From the NCBI RefSeq assembly GCF_025148125.1, contig NZ_CP102267.1:1374501-1438500 (forward strand): DNA of 64,000 nt. Direction: 5' to 3'. Positions within the stretch are counted from its first letter, which is position 1. Every line of letters begins with the position of its first letter. Position numbers and translations under genes: made by a program. This stretch comes from Blautia wexlerae DSM 19850. Its GTDB lineage: Bacteria > Bacillota > Clostridia > Lachnospirales > Lachnospiraceae. The notes beneath the pieces are model-generated. The model saw only the letters and a list, made by a program, of their open reading frames with translations. It made no database searches and was not told the origin of the DNA. Positions 17,497 to 27,196 of this stretch are shown here, one piece after another.

Positions 17497-20322
17497 TTGT
17501 CAAAATTAAGAGTACATGAGCTGGCCAGAGAGCTTGGACGACAGAACAGAGAAGTGATCGAGTTTCTGAAATCAAAAGGCGTTGATGTGAGAAGCCATAT
17601 GAGTATGGTGGATGAGCCTGCGGTTTCGGAAGTAAAGAATAGATTCAGAAAAGACAATAATAACAGGGGAAAGGAGCATATTGCGAAATTGGAGACTCCC
17701 AAGACAGAAGAAAAGGTTGTAACAGCAAAATCAGAAGGAGATAAAACTGAAACACCTAAAAAGAAAAAAAATATTATCCGCGTTTTTCATGCACAGAATG
17801 CAAGTGACGGAGGAAAAACAAGAAAGAAACCTGTGAAAGCTGAAGGCGAGAGAACAGGTTCACCAAGAAATGCAGAAGGAAGAAATTCCGACAGTTCAAG
17901 AACAGACGGTGACAGACCAAGAAGAAATAATAATGACCGCCCAGGTACAGGCAACAGAAGACCGGACGGACAGAACCGTCAGGGAAGACCTCAGGGTGAA
18001 GGAAGATCCCAGGGAGGACGTTTTGGCCAGGGAAGAAACCAGGGCGAAGGAAACCGTCAGGGAAGACCTCAGGGCGAGGGAAGATCCCAGGGAGATAACC
18101 GCCAGGGAGGACGTTTCGGACAGGGAAGATCCCAGGGCGATGGTCAGGGTCGTCCGGGCGGAAGATTCCAGGGCGATGGAAATCGTCAGGGAGGACGTTT
18201 CGGACAGGGAAGACCACAGGGCGAAGGAAACCGTCAGGGAGGAAGACCGCAGGGCAATGGCCAGGGTCGTCCGGACGGAAACAGAAGTGAAGGACGTGAC
18301 GGACGCTTCGGCGGCAGTCAGGGACGTCAGGGACAGCGCCAGAATACAAGAAAGAATGACGATATGGCATTTGCACCGGAACTGACAAAGACTTCCAAAG
18401 ACAGCAAGAGAGAAAGAGACAGAGAGAACAAAAACAAGAAAAAAGATTTTGATAAGACACAGAGTGGCGGACGCAGACCAAACCAGGGTGGATTCAATAA
18501 GAATTCCAGAATCCCGAAAGCTCTGCAGAAACCGGCTCCGCAGCCAAAACAGGAAGAGAAGAAACCTGAGGTTAAGGAAATCACACTTCCGGAGAAGATG
18601 ACGATCCGCGAACTGGCAGAAGCTATGAAAATGCAGCCGTCAGTAATTGTGAAGAAGCTCTTTATGCAGGGTATGATGGTTACCGTAAACCATGAGATCG
18701 ATTTTGAGAAAGCTCAGGAGATTGCTCTGGAATATGATATCATCGCAGAACCGGAAGAGAAGGTAGACGTTATCGAAGAACTCCTCAAAGAGGATGAAGA
18801 AGACGAAAAAGATATGGTTTCAAGACCACCTGTAGTCTGTGTTATGGGGCACGTTGACCATGGTAAAACATCTCTTCTGGATGCAATCCGTAAGACAAAT
18901 GTAACACGTGGAGAAGCCGGCGGTATCACACAGCACATCGGTGCTTCTGTAGTAGAGGTTGGCGGACAGAAGATCACATTCCTGGATACACCTGGACATG
19001 AAGCTTTCACAGCTATGCGTATGCGTGGTGCAAACTCCACAGATATTGCAGTTCTGGTTGTAGCAGCTGATGATGGTGTGATGCCTCAGACAGTAGAGGC
19101 TATCAGCCATGCGAAGGCGGCAGGCGTTGAGATCATAGTTGCAATCAACAAGATTGATAAGCCAAGTGCTAATATTGAGCGTGTAAAACAGGAACTTTCT
19201 GAATATGAACTGATCCCGGAAGACTGGGGCGGAAGTACGATTTTTGTTCCTGTATCCGCACATACAGGAGAGGGAATCGATACTCTTCTTGAGATGATCC
19301 TTCTTACAGCCGAGGTATGTGAATTAAAGGCAAATCCGAACCGTTCCGCAAGAGGTCTTGTAATCGAGGCTCAGCTTGATAAAGGTAAAGGTCCGGTTGC
19401 CACGATCCTTGTCCAGAAAGGTACTCTTCATGTGGGAGACTTTATTGCAGCAGGAGCATGCAATGGTAAGGTTCGTGCCATGATGGATGATAAGGGACGC
19501 AGGATTAAAGAAGCAGGTCCTTCTACTCCTGTAGAAATCCTGGGACTTGGTGATGTGCCGAATGCAGGTGAAATTCTTCTTGCATTTGACAGTGATAAGG
19601 AAGCCAAGAACTTTGCAGGTGCATTTGTATCTGAGAACAAGAACCGTCTTCTTGAGGAGACTAAGGGCAAATTATCTCTGGATAATCTCTTTGATCAGAT
19701 TCAGGCAAGCGATCTGAAGGAACTTCCGCTCATTGTCAAAGCAGATGTACAGGGATCTGTGGAAGCTGTAAAACAGAGTCTGACCAAACTTTCCAATGAA
19801 GAAGTGGTTGTAAAGGTGATCCATGGCGGTGTTGGTGCGATCAATGAGTCTGACGTAAGTCTTGCGGCTACATCAAATGCGATCATTATCGGCTTTAATG
19901 TCCGTCCGGATGCAACCGCAAAACAGCTTGCTGAGCAGGAAGGTGTAGATCTTCGTCTGTACAGAGTTATTTATCAGGCAATCGAAGATGTAGAAGCTGC
20001 CATGAAGGGTATGCTTGATCCTATATTTGAGGAGAAAGTTATCGGTCATGCGGAAGTGCGTCAGCTGTTCAAGGCATCCGGTATTGGTACGATTGCAGGA
20101 AGCTATATTCTGGATGGTATCTTCCAGAGAAACTGCAAGGTTCGTATTTCCAGAGAAGGCGAGCAGATATTTGAAGGTGAGCTTGCATCCCTGAAGAGAT
20201 TCAAAGACGATGTTAAGGAAGTTAAGGCAGGATACGAATGTGGCCTTGTATTTGACGGATTTAACGATGTGAAAGAGGAAGATAAAGTAGAAGCTTATAT
20301 CATGGTAGAAGTACCGAGATAG
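17497..20322 (+). CDS. infB: translation initiation factor IF-2 with a long Gly/Arg/Gln-rich repeat tract
   Basis: IF2 is the GTPase that places fMet-tRNA on the ribosome. The TTG start has AAGGAGG 8 bases before it. Residues 1-55 are an IF2_N helix domain. Residues about 110-290 are a low-complexity tract of short repeats such as GRPQGEG, GRFGQG and DNRQG. A second IF2_N follows near 365-415. The G domain has [11 protein letters not shown] near residue 450, DTPGHEAF and NKID, and is followed by domains II to IV. The length of 941 is long for a Firmicute and the excess comes from the repeat tract. Confidence 0.96.
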   Translation: MSKLRVHELARELGRQNREVIEFLKSKGVDVRSHMSMVDEPAVSEVKNRFRKDNNNRGKEHIAKLETPKTEEKVVTAKSEGDKTETPKKKKNIIRVFHAQNASDGGKTRKKPVKAEGERTGSPRNAEGRNSDSSRTDGDRPRRNNNDRPGTGNRRPDGQNRQGRPQGEGRSQGGRFGQGRNQGEGNRQGRPQGEGRSQGDNRQGGRFGQGRSQGDGQGRPGGRFQGDGNRQGGRFGQGRPQGEGNRQGGRPQGNGQGRPDGNRSEGRDGRFGGSQGRQGQRQNTRKNDDMAFAPELTKTSKDSKRERDRENKNKKKDFDKTQSGGRRPNQGGFNKNSRIPKALQKPAPQPKQEEKKPEVKEITLPEKMTIRELAEAMKMQPSVIVKKLFMQGMMVTVNHEIDFEKAQEIALEYDIIAEPEEKVDVIEELLKEDEEDEKDMVSRPPVVCVMGHVDHGKTSLLDAIRKTNVTRGEAGGITQHIGASVVEVGGQKITFLDTPGHEAFTAMRMRGANSTDIAVLVVAADDGVMPQTVEAISHAKAAGVEIIVAINKIDKPSANIERVKQELSEYELIPEDWGGSTIFVPVSAHTGEGIDTLLEMILLTAEVCELKANPNRSARGLVIEAQLDKGKGPVATILVQKGTLHVGDFIAAGACNGKVRAMMDDKGRRIKEAGPSTPVEILGLGDVPNAGEILLAFDSDKEAKNFAGAFVSENKNRLLEETKGKLSLDNLFDQIQASDLKELPLIVKADVQGSVEAVKQSLTKLSNEEVVVKVIHGGVGAINESDVSLAATSNAIIIGFNVRPDATAKQLAEQEGVDLRLYRVIYQAIEDVEAAMKGMLDPIFEEKVIGHAEVRQLFKASGIGTIAGSYILDGIFQRNCKVRISREGEQIFEGELASLKRFKDDVKEVKAGYECGLVFDGFNDVKEEDKVEAYIMVEVPR
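17940..18345 (+). repeat. degenerate in-frame repeats in infB encoding a Gly/Arg/Gln tract
   Basis: Units built on CAGGGAAGA and CAGGGCGAAGG recur at short intervals and stay in frame, producing alternating Gly-Arg-X-Gln-Gly residues. They are imperfect, with variable spacing, so this is a coding repeat and not a CRISPR array. Confidence 0.85.
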
Positions 20323-20339
20323 TAATGGTTTATAAAGGT

Positions 20340-20386
20340 AGGGTGCGCGATTCATAGTGTCAGGTACAGTGTGGTGCGCACCTTGA
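20340..20386 (+). other. hairpin between infB and rbfA
   Basis: GGTGCGC and GCGCACC near 20342 and 20378 form a stem around an AT-rich loop. No T run follows, so read-through into rbfA is likely. It may be a processing site. The rest of the 168-base gap shows no convincing promoter. Confidence 0.4.
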
Positions 20387-20490
20387 CTTGATTGTGGTAA
20401 TTCAGAAAATAATGTGATCAGGATAGTCGATGATCCGGATTGCTCACAGTATTTGACAGAATTGCCGGATATATAGGAGTAAAACTTAAA

Positions 20491-20886
20491 ATGAGAAAAA
20501 ACAGTATTAAGAATACCCGGATCAATGGGGAAGTCCAGAAGGAACTCAGCACCATTATCCGCAACGAGATCAAGGACCCGCGTATTCATCCGATGACTTC
20601 TGTCATGGCTGTAGAAGTGGCTCCTGATCTGAAAACCTGCAGAGCATATATCAGTGTGCTGGGTGAAAAAGAAGCAAAGGAAGCGACGATCAAAGGTCTG
20701 AACAGTGCAGAAGGCTACATCAGACGCCAGCTGGCGCGTAATTTAAACCTGAGAAATACACCGGAGATCCGTTTTATCCTGGACGAATCTATTGAGTATG
20801 GTGTAAATATGTCAAAGCTTATTGATGATGTTACCAAGAAAGACAGCAACTCCCACAGACAGGATGAGGAGCAGGATGAGAATTAA
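20491..20886 (+). CDS. rbfA: 30S ribosome-binding factor RbfA
   Basis: RbfA helps mature the 16S rRNA 5' end in the 30S subunit and matters most in the cold. The 131-residue product has RINGEVQKELSTIIRNEIKDPR near the start and the KH-like ARNLNLRNTPEIRFILDES near the end. The start MRKNSIKN was chosen over a longer frame because AGGAG precedes it and the family begins there. It is spaced 14 bases from nrnA, which continues the operon. Confidence 0.94.
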   Translation: MRKNSIKNTRINGEVQKELSTIIRNEIKDPRIHPMTSVMAVEVAPDLKTCRAYISVLGEKEAKEATIKGLNSAEGYIRRQLARNLNLRNTPEIRFILDESIEYGVNMSKLIDDVTKKDSNSHRQDEEQDEN

Positions 20887-20900
20887 AAGAGGATGAGAAC

Positions 20901-21863
20901 ATGGAAAATATTGCGGAAATACTGGAAGGTGTGAAAACAATGGGAATCGGCGGACATATCCGTCCGGATGGTGACTGCGTTGGTTCCTGTATGGCGTTAT
21001 ATTTATATGTAAAAACCTATTATCCGGAAATTCAGGCAGATGTGTACCTGGATAATCCCAAACCTGTTTTCGGACATATTGACTGTATGGATGAGATTAA
21101 AACAGAGCTGGACGGTGACAAAGAGTATGACCTTTTTGTTACCTGTGATGTAAGTGCAAAAGACAGACTTGCCATTGCAGGTCCATATTTTGACACTGCA
21201 AAAAGAACAGCATGTATTGATCATCATATTAGTAACTCCGGATTTGCACAGGTGAATCATATCAGGGGAGAGGTAAGCTCTGCCTGTGAAGTTCTCTATG
21301 GGCTTTTTGAGCCTGAGAAAGTGGTCCGTACCATTGCAGTGCCGATCTATACGGGAATGGTTCATGACACAGGGGTATTTCAGTACTCTTCAACTTCACC
21401 GGAGACCATGCGTATTGCCGGGGAACTGATGAAGACAGGATTCAATTTCAGTAAGATCATTGACGAATCTTTCTATCAGAAAACTTATGTGCAGAATCAG
21501 GTAATGGGGCGTGTTCTTGCAGAGAGTATCCTGCTTCTGGATGGAAAATGTATTATCGGATATCTTAAAAAAAGAGACATGGAGTTCTATGGTGTGGATG
21601 GCAAGGATCTGGACGGTATCGTCAGTCAGCTTCGCCTTACAGCGGGAGTGGAAGTTGCCATGTTTATCTATGAAGTGGAAACTCAGTCTTTCAAAGTTTC
21701 CCTGCGTTCCAACGGAAATGTGGATGTAAGCAAGATTGCAGTATATTTTGGCGGCGGCGGTCATATGAGAGCAGCAGGATGTGATCTTCAGGGTTCTGTG
21801 TATGATGTGATCAACAATGTGACAGAACAGATCTGCAAACAGTTTCAGGAGCAGGAAGTCTGA
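20901..21863 (+). CDS. nrnA: DHH-family bifunctional oligoribonuclease / PAP phosphatase (NrnA-type)
   Basis: NrnA-type enzymes degrade very short RNA and hydrolyse 3'-phosphoadenosine 5'-phosphate. The 320-residue product has the metal motifs GHIRPDGDCVGS near residue 16 and Asp107-His108-His109 in CIDHHIS. The DHHA1 domain carries GGGGHMRAAGC near the end. It lies between rbfA and truB as in many Firmicutes. The last base of its TGA is the first base of the truB ATG. Confidence 0.9.
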   Translation: MENIAEILEGVKTMGIGGHIRPDGDCVGSCMALYLYVKTYYPEIQADVYLDNPKPVFGHIDCMDEIKTELDGDKEYDLFVTCDVSAKDRLAIAGPYFDTAKRTACIDHHISNSGFAQVNHIRGEVSSACEVLYGLFEPEKVVRTIAVPIYTGMVHDTGVFQYSSTSPETMRIAGELMKTGFNFSKIIDESFYQKTYVQNQVMGRVLAESILLLDGKCIIGYLKKRDMEFYGVDGKDLDGIVSQLRLTAGVEVAMFIYEVETQSFKVSLRSNGNVDVSKIAVYFGGGGHMRAAGCDLQGSVYDVINNVTEQICKQFQEQEV

Positions 21864-22747
21864 TGGATGGAGTAATTGTAATCCGTAAGGAAAAAGGATT
21901 CACTTCCCATGATGTGGTGGCAAAGCTTCGGGGAATCCTTCATATGAAGAAAATCGGACATACCGGAACTCTTGATCCGGATGCAGAAGGAGTGCTCCCG
22001 GTGGCTCTGGGAAAAGCAACCCGTCTGGTGGATATGATCACAGATAAAGAGAAAACCTATGAGGCAGTGATGCGTCTGGGTGTTATTACGGATACCCAGG
22101 ATATGAGCGGAACTGTTCTCTCACAGACTACAGAGCTTTCCGTTACAGAAGAAGAGCTTTGCACAGTGGTCAGTTCTTTTGTGGGAGACTATATGCAGGT
22201 GCCGCCAATGTATTCAGCACTGAAGGTCAATGGAAAGAAACTCTATGAACTTGCCAGAGAGGGCAAGACTGTGGAGCGTAAACCAAGACCTGTACATTTT
22301 TATGAGATAGAAATTCTGGATATCAGTTTTCCGCTGGTGCGTTTTCGTGTGACCTGCAGCAAGGGAACCTATATCCGTACTCTGTGCCATGATATAGGGG
22401 AAAAGCTGGGCTGTGGAGCTGCCATGGAAAGTCTTTTGCGGACAAAGGTGGGCAGATTTACACTGGATGATGCCATTACCCTGGCGCAGACAGAAGAGGC
22501 AGTGAAGAAAGGAACCATAGAGAGTAAAATCCTCGGTATTGAGGAGATTCTTGCAGAGTATCCAAGGGTATGCTGTACAAAAGAAGGGGACAGACTTTTG
22601 GCTAATGGAAATCCTCTTGTACAGGCACTGGTCGATGCACAGGAGAAAAAAGGATGGATCCGTATGTGCAGCAGTGAAGGCAGTTTTGCCGGAGTTTACC
22701 AGTGGGACGAGAAAAGAAACAGGTATTTCCCTGTAAAAATGTTTTAG
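21863..22747 (+). CDS. truB: tRNA pseudouridine(55) synthase
   Basis: TruB isomerises U55 in the T loop of nearly all tRNAs. The catalytic aspartate is Asp38 in HTGTLDPDAEGVLP, and KTYEAVMRLG, PPMYSALKVNG and GTYIRTLCHD follow in the usual order. The 294-residue length is normal. Translation is coupled to nrnA through a TGATG overlap. Confidence 0.96.
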   Translation: MDGVIVIRKEKGFTSHDVVAKLRGILHMKKIGHTGTLDPDAEGVLPVALGKATRLVDMITDKEKTYEAVMRLGVITDTQDMSGTVLSQTTELSVTEEELCTVVSSFVGDYMQVPPMYSALKVNGKKLYELAREGKTVERKPRPVHFYEIEILDISFPLVRFRVTCSKGTYIRTLCHDIGEKLGCGAAMESLLRTKVGRFTLDDAITLAQTEEAVKKGTIESKILGIEEILAEYPRVCCTKEGDRLLANGNPLVQALVDAQEKKGWIRMCSSEGSFAGVYQWDEKRNRYFPVKMF

Positions 22748-22755
22748 GAGACATG

Positions 22756-23652
22756 ATGGAATATTTAAGGATTGAGAATGATTTTCCCAGAATTTCACAC
22801 AGTGCGGTAACACTTGGGAAGTTTGACGGCATACACCGCGGACATCAGAAACTGGTTGAGAAAATTATTGAGCAGAAACAGGAAGGTGCACAGGCGGTTG
22901 TACTTGCGCTTGGAACTGCCTCAAGAACAATCCTCACAAAGGAAGAGAGATGTCGTATATTGGAAGAAATGGGAGTGGATATACTGTTGGAATGTCCGCT
23001 CACAGAGAAAATACGGCACATGAAAGCAGAGAATTTTATAAAAGAAATATTGATAGGAGATCTGCAGGTTTCCTATGTGGCAGTTGGAGAGGATTTCCGT
23101 TTTGGCTATGAGCGGAAAGGAACTCCTGCCATGCTCAAAGAGTTCGGAAAGAAATATGGATTTCATACGGAAGTCCTGCCAAAAGAAATGGACGGACGCC
23201 GTAAGATTAGTAGTACCTTTGTCAGGGAAGAACTGAACAGAGGAAATATGGAAAAATTCCGTTTCCTTATGGGAACAGATTTCTCAGTGGAAGGAATCGT
23301 TGAACATGGACGTGGAATGGGACATAAATATCTGCTTCCGACCACCAACCTGATCCCTCCGGTAGAGAAACTGATGCCTCCAAACGGGGTTTATATCACA
23401 GTATCCCATTTCAGAGACAGAAGTTATCAGGGAATTACCAATGTAGGTCATAAGCCTACTGTTGGCGGCGAGAAGTTTATTGGTGTGGAAACATATCTGT
23501 TTGACTGCAATGAAGATCTGTATGGGGAATACTGCAAGGTGGATTTCAAAAAATTCCTCAGACCTGAACAGAAGTTTTCTTCGCTGGAGGCGCTGAAAGC
23601 ACAGCTGGAGAGAGATGCTGTGAAGGGACAGGAATATTTTGAAACTTTGTAA
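22756..23652 (+). CDS. ribF: bifunctional riboflavin kinase / FAD synthetase
   Basis: RibF makes FMN and FAD from riboflavin and ATP. The N-terminal adenylyltransferase domain has LGKFDGIHRGHQ near residue 22 and the kinase domain has GRGMGHKYLLPTTNL near residue 190, with NVGHKPTVGG after it. I chose the second of two adjacent ATG codons (22756 rather than 22753), because AGGAG ends five bases before it. The result is 298 residues. It is the last gene of the rimP operon. Confidence 0.94.
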   Translation: MEYLRIENDFPRISHSAVTLGKFDGIHRGHQKLVEKIIEQKQEGAQAVVLALGTASRTILTKEERCRILEEMGVDILLECPLTEKIRHMKAENFIKEILIGDLQVSYVAVGEDFRFGYERKGTPAMLKEFGKKYGFHTEVLPKEMDGRRKISSTFVREELNRGNMEKFRFLMGTDFSVEGIVEHGRGMGHKYLLPTTNLIPPVEKLMPPNGVYITVSHFRDRSYQGITNVGHKPTVGGEKFIGVETYLFDCNEDLYGEYCKVDFKKFLRPEQKFSSLEALKAQLERDAVKGQEYFETL

Positions 23653-23660
23653 AAAAGAGG

Positions 23661-23689
23661 TTTACACGCCAGAATCAATGTGCTATACT
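23661..23689 (+). promoter_or_regulatory. promoter of rpsO
   Basis: TTTACA (23661-23666) and TATACT (23684-23689) are 17 bases apart and start inside the short ribF-rpsO gap. Confidence 0.8.
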
Positions 23690-23695
23690 AACCAA

Positions 23696-23793
23696 GGTGA
23701 ATTTAGCCCATGTTCAGGGACCGGACGCTCCGACCATCTCTTAATGTGTGGCGGTCAGTCAATAATAATTATAGAATACAGGAGGAAATCACA
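23696..23793 (+). promoter_or_regulatory. rpsO 5' leader, candidate S15 autoregulatory RNA
   Basis: About 98 bases separate the predicted transcript start from the rpsO ATG. The GC-rich part at 23708-23758 contains paired GACCG/CGGTC segments and could fold into a junction of the kind S15 binds in other bacteria. S15 leaders are known to vary in fold between phyla; the assignment here is inference. Confidence 0.45.
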
Positions 23794-24060
23794 ATGATTT
23801 CAAAAGAAAAGAAAGCAGCGATCATGAAAGAATATGCAAGAACTGAAGGCGATACAGGATCACCGGAAGTACAGGTAGCAGTTCTTACAGCAAGAATTCA
23901 GGAACTTACAGAGCATTTACAGAGCAACCATAAAGATCATCACTCCAGACGTGGTCTTCTGAAAATGGTAGGTCAGAGACGTGGACTGTTAGCTTACCTG
24001 AAGAAAACAGACATCGAAAGATACCGTGCACTGATTGAAAAATTAGGCTTAAGAAAATAA
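23794..24060 (+). CDS. rpsO: 30S ribosomal protein S15
   Basis: S15 is a primary binder of 16S rRNA. The 88-residue product begins [16 protein letters not shown] and has the canonical [15 protein letters not shown] and [19 protein letters not shown]. The start follows AGGAGG by 7 bases; the longer frame upstream lies in the leader. It is a single gene with its own promoter and terminator, followed by pnp in the same order as in many bacteria. Confidence 0.97.
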   Translation: MISKEKKAAIMKEYARTEGDTGSPEVQVAVLTARIQELTEHLQSNHKDHHSRRGLLKMVGQRRGLLAYLKKTDIERYRALIEKLGLRK

Positions 24061-24078
24061 TAGCCTTTTAGTATGCGG

Positions 24079-24110
24079 AAGGGGGCGGATTTCCATCCGC
24101 CTCCCTTTTT
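24079..24110 (+). terminator. terminator of rpsO
   Basis: AAGGGGGCGGAT pairs with ATCCGCCTCCCTT (one bulge), followed by TTTTT. Confidence 0.9.
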
Positions 24111-24204
24111 ATGTATATGGCAGTTCTGTAAAATATGGTGTTTTTCAGGATTGCGGTGGCTTGTTGTTTCGACTGCATCTGCATATTCAGAAGCTGCGAA
24201 ACAT

Positions 24205-24320
24205 GACAGGAGTTATTTCCGAGACTACTGAAAAGATTATTTTGTATATGAAAGTAACAAAACAGGCAGATATATTTGCCTGAAAAGTAGTTTTTTCAGT
24301 TGTTTCGGACTCCTGTTTTA
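24205..24320 (+). promoter_or_regulatory. long imperfect stem-loop upstream of pnp
   Basis: The segment 24206-24239 pairs with 24285-24318 through most of its length, with one 5-base bulge: CAGGAGT with ACTCCTG, then CCGAGAC and ACTGAAAA with their partners. Inside the loop a second hairpin CAGGCA/TGCCTG occupies 24263-24282. The 412-base rpsO-pnp gap holds no gene. A processed stem-loop leader controls pnp in E. coli; a comparable role here is inference. Confidence 0.55.
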
Positions 24321-24404
24321 ATGTGACAATTTCATAAAAAGTCTGAACGTTGATGGACAAGATTGTCAGCAGACGGAACAGACAAATTTGAAAAGAATAA
24401 AGTA

Positions 24405-24431
24405 GTTACCGGACATGCAGTGAACGGTAAC
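24405..24431. repeat. GTTAC-type inverted repeat (family 3)
   Basis: GTTACCG and CGGTAAC form perfect 7-bp arms around 13 bases that include GTGAA. It lies 41 bases before the pnp start. Confidence 0.5.
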
Positions 24432-24472
24432 AGAAAATGACAACAGAATTATGAAAAAAGGAGAATGAACAT

Positions 24473-26566
24473 ATGTACAAAAGTTATTCCATGGAATTAG
24501 CCGGAAGAACCTTGACAGTAGATATCAACCGCGTTGCAAAACAGGCAAACGGTGCAGCATTAATGCACTATGGTGATACTACAGTTTTATCTACAGCAAC
24601 AGCATCCAAAGAGCCAAGAGAAGGAATTGATTTCTTCCCGTTAAGCGTTGAATATGAAGAGAAAATGTATGCAGTAGGCAAAATCCCAGGAGGATTTAAC
24701 AAGAGAGAGGGAAAAGCAAGCGAGCATGCAATCCTTACTTCACGCGTGATCGACAGACCAATGCGTCCTCTGTTTCCGAAGGACTACAGAAACGACGTAA
24801 CACTGGTAAACATGGTTATGTCTGTTGATCCTGAGTGTAATCCGGAGATTCCGGCTATGCTTGGTTCCTCTATTGCAACCTGTATTTCCGATATTCCGTT
24901 TGATGGTCCGTGTGCTACCACACAGGTTGGTCTGATCAATGGTGAATATATCATCAACCCTACCATGGCACAGAAAGATGTATCTGACCTTCAGCTTACA
25001 GTAGCTTCCACAAGAGAGAAAGTAATCATGATCGAAGCCGGCGCAAAAGAAGTTCCGGAAGACAAGATGATCGAAGCTATCTATAAAGCTCATGAAGTAA
25101 ACCAGGAGATCATCAAATTTATCGATAAGATCGTAGAAGAATGCGGAAAACCGAAACACAGCTACGAATCATGTGCAGTTCCGGAAGAACTCTTCGCAGC
25201 GATCAAAGAAATCGTACCTCCGGCAGAAATGGAAGTTGCCGTATTCTCTGACGATAAACAGACAAGAGAAGAAAATATCCGTCAGGTAACAGAGAAACTG
25301 AAAGAAGCTTTTGCTGACAAGGAAGAGTGGCTTGCAGTTCTGGGCGAGGCTGTATATCAGTACCAGAAGAAGACTGTCCGCAAGATGATCTTAAAAGACC
25401 ACAAACGTCCTGATGGTCGTGCCATTACTCAGATCCGTCCTCTGGCAGCAGAGACAGATATTATCCCCAGAGTACATGGCTCTGCTATGTTCACACGTGG
25501 ACAGACACAGATCTGTACCATCACAACTCTGGCTCCTCTTGCAGAAGCACAGAAGCTTGACGGACTTGACGAATTTGAAACTTCAAAGAGATATATGCAT
25601 CACTACAATTTCCCGTCCTACTCTGTAGGTGAGACAAAACCATCCAGAGGACCGGGACGTCGTGAGATCGGACATGGTGCACTTGCTGAGAGAGCATTAG
25701 TTCCTGTACTTCCAAGCGAAGAGGAATTCCCATATGCGATCCGTACTGTATCTGAGACATTTGAATCCAATGGTTCTACTTCTCAGGCAAGTATCTGTGC
25801 ATCCACAATGTCTCTGATGGCAGCCGGTGTACCGATCAAAAAACCGGTAGCAGGTATTTCCTGTGGTCTGGTAACAGGCGATACAGATGATGATTACATT
25901 GTTCTCACAGATATCCAGGGACTTGAAGACTTCTTCGGAGATATGGACTTCAAGGTAGCCGGAACTCATGACGGTATCACAGCAATCCAGATGGATATCA
26001 AGATCCATGGACTGACAAGACCGATCGTAGAAGAAGCGATCAGACGTACAAAAGAAGCAAGAGAATATATCCTGACAGAAGTTATGGAGAAATGTATTGC
26101 AGCTCCACGTACATCTGTAGGCGAATATGCTCCGAAGATCATTCAGATCCAGATCGATCCTCAGAAGATCGGTGATGTTGTAGGTCAGAGAGGAAAGACT
26201 ATCAATACGATCATCGAGCGTACAGGTGTTAAGATCGATATCACAGACGAAGGTGCGGTATCTATCTGTGGAGTTGATCAGAAGAGCATGGATGAGGCAG
26301 CTAACATGGTTAAGATCATTGCAACTGATTTTGAAGCAGGACAGATCTTTACAGGTAAAGTTGTCAGCATCAAAGAGTTTGGTGCATTCGTTGAATTTGC
26401 ACCGGGTAAAGAGGGAATGGTACACATTTCCAAGATCTGTAAAGAAAGAATCAATCGTGTTGAGGATGTTCTCACACTTGGTGATAAAGTTAAGGTTGTC
26501 TGCCTTGGCAAAGACAAGATGGGAAGAATCAGCTTCAGCATGAAGGATGTACCGGAAGAAGCGTAA
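24473..26566 (+). CDS. pnp: polyribonucleotide nucleotidyltransferase (PNPase)
   Basis: PNPase degrades RNA phosphorolytically from the 3' end and can add heteropolymeric tails. The 697-residue protein has two RNase PH domains (the second with DGRAITQIRPL near residue 314 and FTRGQTQ), an alpha linker, a KH domain with IGDVVGQRGKTINTI near residue 565, and an S1 domain with GKVVSIKEFGAFVEF near residue 631. AAAAGGAG precedes the ATG. nrdG follows after only 6 bases, so the two share a transcript. Confidence 0.96.
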   Translation: MYKSYSMELAGRTLTVDINRVAKQANGAALMHYGDTTVLSTATASKEPREGIDFFPLSVEYEEKMYAVGKIPGGFNKREGKASEHAILTSRVIDRPMRPLFPKDYRNDVTLVNMVMSVDPECNPEIPAMLGSSIATCISDIPFDGPCATTQVGLINGEYIINPTMAQKDVSDLQLTVASTREKVIMIEAGAKEVPEDKMIEAIYKAHEVNQEIIKFIDKIVEECGKPKHSYESCAVPEELFAAIKEIVPPAEMEVAVFSDDKQTREENIRQVTEKLKEAFADKEEWLAVLGEAVYQYQKKTVRKMILKDHKRPDGRAITQIRPLAAETDIIPRVHGSAMFTRGQTQICTITTLAPLAEAQKLDGLDEFETSKRYMHHYNFPSYSVGETKPSRGPGRREIGHGALAERALVPVLPSEEEFPYAIRTVSETFESNGSTSQASICASTMSLMAAGVPIKKPVAGISCGLVTGDTDDDYIVLTDIQGLEDFFGDMDFKVAGTHDGITAIQMDIKIHGLTRPIVEEAIRRTKEAREYILTEVMEKCIAAPRTSVGEYAPKIIQIQIDPQKIGDVVGQRGKTINTIIERTGVKIDITDEGAVSICGVDQKSMDEAANMVKIIATDFEAGQIFTGKVVSIKEFGAFVEFAPGKEGMVHISKICKERINRVEDVLTLGDKVKVVCLGKDKMGRISFSMKDVPEEA

Positions 26567-26572
26567 AAAATT

Positions 26573-27061
26573 ATGAGATATCACAATATTACCAAGGACG
26601 ATATGCTTAATGGCGACGGACTTCGTGTAGTGCTCTGGGTGGCAGGATGCAATCACTGCTGTCCGGAGTGCCAGAATCCTGTCACCTGGGATCCAAACGG
26701 CGGACTGCCTTTCGGTGAGGCAGAACGCAAGGAGATTTTTGCGGAACTGGATAAGGATTATGTGAGCGGAATTACCTTTTCAGGTGGAGATCCACTGCAC
26801 CCGGCAAATATCACTGAGGTAACAGCCTTTGCGAAGGAGATCAGAAAGAGATATCCTGGTAAAACAATCTGGCTTTATACAGGTTTCCTCTGGGAGGAGA
26901 TCTGCAAAGAAGAGATTGTGCGTTATCTGGATGTCTGCGTAGACGGTGAATTTGAGGTGGACAAGAAAGAACTTTCCCTGAAATGGAAAGGTTCCAGCAA
27001 TCAGAGAGTGATCGATGTTCCCAAAACTCTTCATGAAGGAAAAGTCGTATTGCATAAATAA
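26573..27061 (+). CDS. nrdG: anaerobic ribonucleotide reductase activating protein
   Basis: NrdG is a radical-SAM activase that puts the glycyl radical on the class III reductase NrdD. The 162-residue product has the cluster motif CNHCCPEC (CX3CX2C) near residue 26 and ITFSGGDPL near residue 65. The usual partner nrdD is not in this window. There is no strong ribosome site before the ATG, so translation may depend on coupling to pnp, six bases upstream. Confidence 0.92.
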   Translation: MRYHNITKDDMLNGDGLRVVLWVAGCNHCCPECQNPVTWDPNGGLPFGEAERKEIFAELDKDYVSGITFSGGDPLHPANITEVTAFAKEIRKRYPGKTIWLYTGFLWEEICKEEIVRYLDVCVDGEFEVDKKELSLKWKGSSNQRVIDVPKTLHEGKVVLHK

Positions 27062-27071
27062 GAAATATACA

Positions 27072-27113
27072 GGCAGTTCAAGTATGCGTCAGGTGTACCT
27101 GAACTGCTTTTTT
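27072..27113 (+). terminator. terminator of pnp-nrdG
   Basis: GCAGTTCA and TGAACTGC form an 8-bp stem with partial inner pairing, followed by a run of six T. Confidence 0.85.
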
Positions 27114-27196
27114 ACTGAATCAGTCAAATATTCAGCTATGAGTGTACTGCGAAGCAGGAGTGTCAGCTTTGCATGACCAGACAGGAGGAAAAACAG

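Noticed and set aside
17940..18345. CRISPR-like periodic repeats
   Set aside because: The units are short, variable in spacing, in frame with infB, and there are no unique spacers or cas genes.
17774..18481. 235-codon frame opposite the IF2 repeat region
   Set aside because: It reflects the in-frame repeats of infB read backwards (Pro/Arg/Phe-rich); not a gene.
25697..26656. 319-codon open frame antisense to pnp
   Set aside because: Shadow of pnp; composition typical of antisense translation and no start signals.
27118..27170. Possible sixth copy of the twin-hairpin repeat before dut
   Set aside because: ACTGC-GAA-GCAG and a TATTCAGCTATG word are present but in the wrong order and without the GCGGAT hairpin.
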